From the NCBI GenBank assembly GCA_038521865.1, contig JBCBKO010000002.1:248001-312000 (forward strand): a DNA stretch of 64,000 bases, read 5' to 3'. This DNA comes from CALBPI01 sp038521865. Its GTDB lineage: Bacteria; Pseudomonadota; Gammaproteobacteria; Steroidobacterales; Woeseiaceae. Position 1 is the stretch's first letter; each line of letters begins with the position of its first letter. The notes under the pieces were generated by a model, which saw nothing but the letters and a program-made list of their open reading frames with translations, did no database searches and was not told where the DNA came from. Position numbers and translations under genes: made by a program. Below, one piece after another: positions 61,969 through 64,000 of the stretch.

Positions 61969-63708
61969 CTAAGGAGCAATAGCCTCAACGGTACCTTCGC
62001 GGCGCTTGTCGGCTGCACCATCGAGACTGTCTTCCCCGACTACGATGAGATGAAGGCCGGAGTTTTCCCCCTCACGCTCTTGAACGTCGTATCCACGAGC
62101 GCTTAAGTCGTCTGCAATCCCTTGACCGGCACCAACAGAAATTTCAACACGGACTCTCTCGCCGCGCGCCACTAGGTTTGGGTGATCAACAGCTTCTTGT
62201 GCCGACATACCCCAATCGAGCACGCCAACAATGGTCTTCGAGACGTAGGCCGGTATGGAGTTTCCGCCTGGCGAACCCGTCACCATCAAGAGGTTCCCAT
62301 CGTTGTCGAAAATCATGGAAGGCGACATGGACGAGCGCGGTCGTCGATTCGGAGCAATCGCATTCGCCGGTCGACTCCCGTCCTCCGGGACTTCGCGCGC
62401 GAAGTCGGTCATCTCGTTATTGAGAACAAAACCTGCGGCCCAGCGCTGCGTACCAAACGGCGCCTCCACTGTTGCTGTCATGGATACGGCATTACCATCT
62501 TTATCGACGATGGACAGGTGGGTCGTACCCGCGGCTTCCTCGGTCGTATCAACGCCAAACGTTGATGCTGTGGGCTCACCACGCAGCACCTCGCCGGGGT
62601 CTCCCGGTGTCGGTGTCGCATCCGGTGCGAATCGCTCGGTCGCACGGAACTCAAGGTACGCCGGATCCAGAAGATCCTGTAGAGGAATATCCACTTCATC
62701 GGGATCGCCAAAATAATGGTCGCGATCTGCGTAAGCGAGCCGCTGCGCGTCAACCCAAGCGGCGATTCGATCCGGACGACTTTCGGCGTCTGCAGATAAG
62801 TGACTGTAGAGCGCTGCAATCATGATTTGCGCGCCACCCGACGACGGTGGTGACGGTGTGCAAATTTTCATGTCGCGGAACTGTCCGCAGATCACCTCAC
62901 GTGTCATCGCCTCATAGTTTCTAATGTCTTCTACCGTAAGTGTGCCCGGGTTCGGCTGCGCTTGCGCAGCTGCCGCTATTTCCTCTGCGATCTCACCGCT
63001 GTAGAACGCACTCGGTCCTTCCTCGGCGATCCGGGAAAGTGTCTCGGTGTATTCCGGATTCTTCAATAAGTCGCCAACTTGCAGTGGCTCGCCGTCTGGA
63101 TAGAAGTACTCGGATGTGCCGGGTGCCTCATCCAGACGACTGACCTCTGCCATTCTGGGCAGGTAATTGGCCAGCCGCGGCGAGACCTCGAAGCCATCGG
63201 TCGCTAACCGAATCGCCGGTTGAAACACCTCGGACCAAGGAAGTTTGCCATGCGTGTCATGGGCGAGCTTGTACATGGCGACTGCGCCCGGCACACCGAT
63301 GGCGATACCGCTTTGCCAGGAGTCGTAGAACCCCATCACCTCACCATCGCGCATGAACATATCGACGGTGGCACCGGCAGGCGCACTCTCGCGCCCGTCA
63401 TGAAACGTCAGACTGCCCTCGTCACGCTCGTAGACCAGCATGAACCCGCCACCGCCGAGGCCAGAGCTTTGCGGCTCGACCAGACCAAGTACCGCGTGGG
63501 CCGCAATCGCGGCGTCAACGGCATGCCCGCCCTTCTCCAGCATCTCAACGGCAGCCGCAACCGCATGCGGGTTCGCGGCGGTCGCCATGGCACCCAAATT
63601 CCACCTGTTATCAACAGGCTCTGGCGCAGATGTGGCCGGAACCGGATGGTCCTCACCTGAACAGGCAGAAACCAAAAATATGATAAGGAGCGGCAACAAT
63701 CGTTTCAT
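61969..63708 (-). CDS. ggt: Gamma-glutamyltransferase lipoprotein
   Basis: A 579-residue Ntn-hydrolase. Lipobox VSAC with Cys16 marks it as a lipoprotein. The conserved start NPHAVAAAVEMLEKGGHAVD, SSGLGGGGFML and the autoprocessing/nucleophile threonine T395 in GTTHLSIVDKDGNAVS are all present. It transfers or hydrolyses the gamma-glutamyl group of glutathione and related compounds outside the cytoplasm. The family is firm. Confidence 0.94.
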   Translation of the reverse strand: MKRLLPLLIIFLVSACSGEDHPVPATSAPEPVDNRWNLGAMATAANPHAVAAAVEMLEKGGHAVDAAIAAHAVLGLVEPQSSGLGGGGFMLVYERDEGSLTFHDGRESAPAGATVDMFMRDGEVMGFYDSWQSGIAIGVPGAVAMYKLAHDTHGKLPWSEVFQPAIRLATDGFEVSPRLANYLPRMAEVSRLDEAPGTSEYFYPDGEPLQVGDLLKNPEYTETLSRIAEEGPSAFYSGEIAEEIAAAAQAQPNPGTLTVEDIRNYEAMTREVICGQFRDMKICTPSPPSSGGAQIMIAALYSHLSADAESRPDRIAAWVDAQRLAYADRDHYFGDPDEVDIPLQDLLDPAYLEFRATERFAPDATPTPGDPGEVLRGEPTASTFGVDTTEEAAGTTHLSIVDKDGNAVSMTATVEAPFGTQRWAAGFVLNNEMTDFAREVPEDGSRPANAIAPNRRPRSSMSPSMIFDNDGNLLMVTGSPGGNSIPAYVSKTIVGVLDWGMSAQEAVDHPNLVARGERVRVEISVGAGQGIADDLSARGYDVQEREGENSGLHLIVVGEDSLDGAADKRREGTVEAIAP

Positions 63709-63815
63709 CAGGTCGAGTCCTTGAGTTCGGCCTCATGAATATACCGAATCGACTGCCATTGCTCGAACTTGCCCAACTGAGCTTGTCACCCCCTACAGCG
63801 GGACCCGCGCATCAA

Positions 63816-64000
63816 TCAGAAGCGAACCCTTGTATCAAACCTGAAGGTATCGAAGTCTTGATCCAAACCAGAAACCAAACCGCCCGATGGTCGTTCAGCT
63901 TCATCGACAAGGCGACGGAATTTCAGCGACACGGACCAGTGGGGGGTTACAAAATAGGACGCACCCAGCGACCACTCGGTGAGGCTATCCGAAAACTCAG
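63816..64000 (-). CDS. C-terminus of an outer-membrane beta-barrel protein (cut by window edge)
   Basis: Sixty-one codons read from the window edge to a TGA at 63816. The peptide alternates hydrophobic and polar residues (LTEWSLGASYFVTPHWSVSL, then FDTFRFDTRVRF) and ends in phenylalanine, the outer-membrane insertion signal. Probably a porin or porin-like protein, upstream of and on the same strand as ggt. Confidence 0.65.
   Translation of the reverse strand, partial: EFSDSLTEWSLGASYFVTPHWSVSLKFRRLVDEAERPSGGLVSGLDQDFDTFRFDTRVRF

Noticed and set aside
1..64000. tRNA, rRNA, CRISPR, insertion sequence, integrase, prophage or genomic island borders
   Set aside because: None of the cloverleaf, repeat-spacer, terminal inverted repeat or recombinase signals was found on either strand by reading; base composition appears even.

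Overview
The window looks like chromosomal DNA of a free-living, probably marine, gammaproteobacterium. This is inferred from gene content: YceH, SelO/YdiU, YedI-type DUF808, a DUF6502/DUF5666 pair, several TonB-dependent receptors, an E. coli-like ArsC and a gamma-type maltodextrin locus. Coding density is high with many 4-nt ATGA overlaps. I see no rRNA, tRNA, CRISPR array, insertion sequence, integrase or phage gene. A genus cannot be named from this sequence alone.

Layout. 1-8.2 kb: edge of an amidohydrolase gene, a secreted FG-GAP protein, a Trm112-like/methyltransferase fusion, alanine dehydrogenase, a DASS (SLC13-type) transporter and a Tat-exported PhoX phosphatase ending in a UUCG-loop terminator. 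8.5-15.3 kb: arsC, then a LysR regulator divergent from dabB-dabA (energy-coupled inorganic carbon accumulation), followed by a small ArsR-fold regulator and a degenerate isocitrate/isopropylmalate dehydrogenase-like gene. 15.5-24.5 kb: a chemoreceptor, DUF808, two probable Tat-exported enzymes (dienelactone hydrolase, vanadium haloperoxidase) and the DUF6502-DUF5666 pair. 24.6-31.6 kb: an overlapping oppA-like/DUF302/yceH operon, a TonB receptor with a carboxypeptidase-like N-terminal domain and an M1 aminopeptidase lipoprotein. 31.6-34.2 kb: hypX and hupH, hydrogenase maturation genes with no hydrogenase structural genes in view.

34.4-49.1 kb: a siderophore-type TonB receptor and, 10 kb away, a COG0523 GTPase gene, each preceded by a Zur-like operator. 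The GTPase gene heads a same-strand run of DUF1826, an ABC ATPase, two DUF3526-type permeases, an M14-like deacylase and a flavin-binding protein. This is the best candidate for an undescribed metal-starvation system. Upstream of it are a DUF4253 gene and an AppA-like BLUF photoreceptor with a cobalamin-binding-like C-terminal half.

49.4-56.7 kb: a maltodextrin locus (LacI regulator, GH13 alpha-amylase lipoprotein, SLC45/MalT-type MFS transporter, large TonB receptor) with a matching LacI-type operator. 56.7-64 kb: SelO, an ArsR/AHSA1 pair with its operator over the start codon, a PilJ-GGDEF diguanylate cyclase, a small membrane protein, an amine oxidase-like flavoprotein, a gamma-glutamyltransferase lipoprotein and the C-terminus of an outer-membrane beta-barrel protein.

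Taken together, the cell probably lives on polymeric carbon and peptides, may add H2 oxidation (HypX/HupH) and CO2/bicarbonate uptake (DAB), and senses blue light. The links among hydrogenase maturation, DAB and the BLUF protein are inference only.
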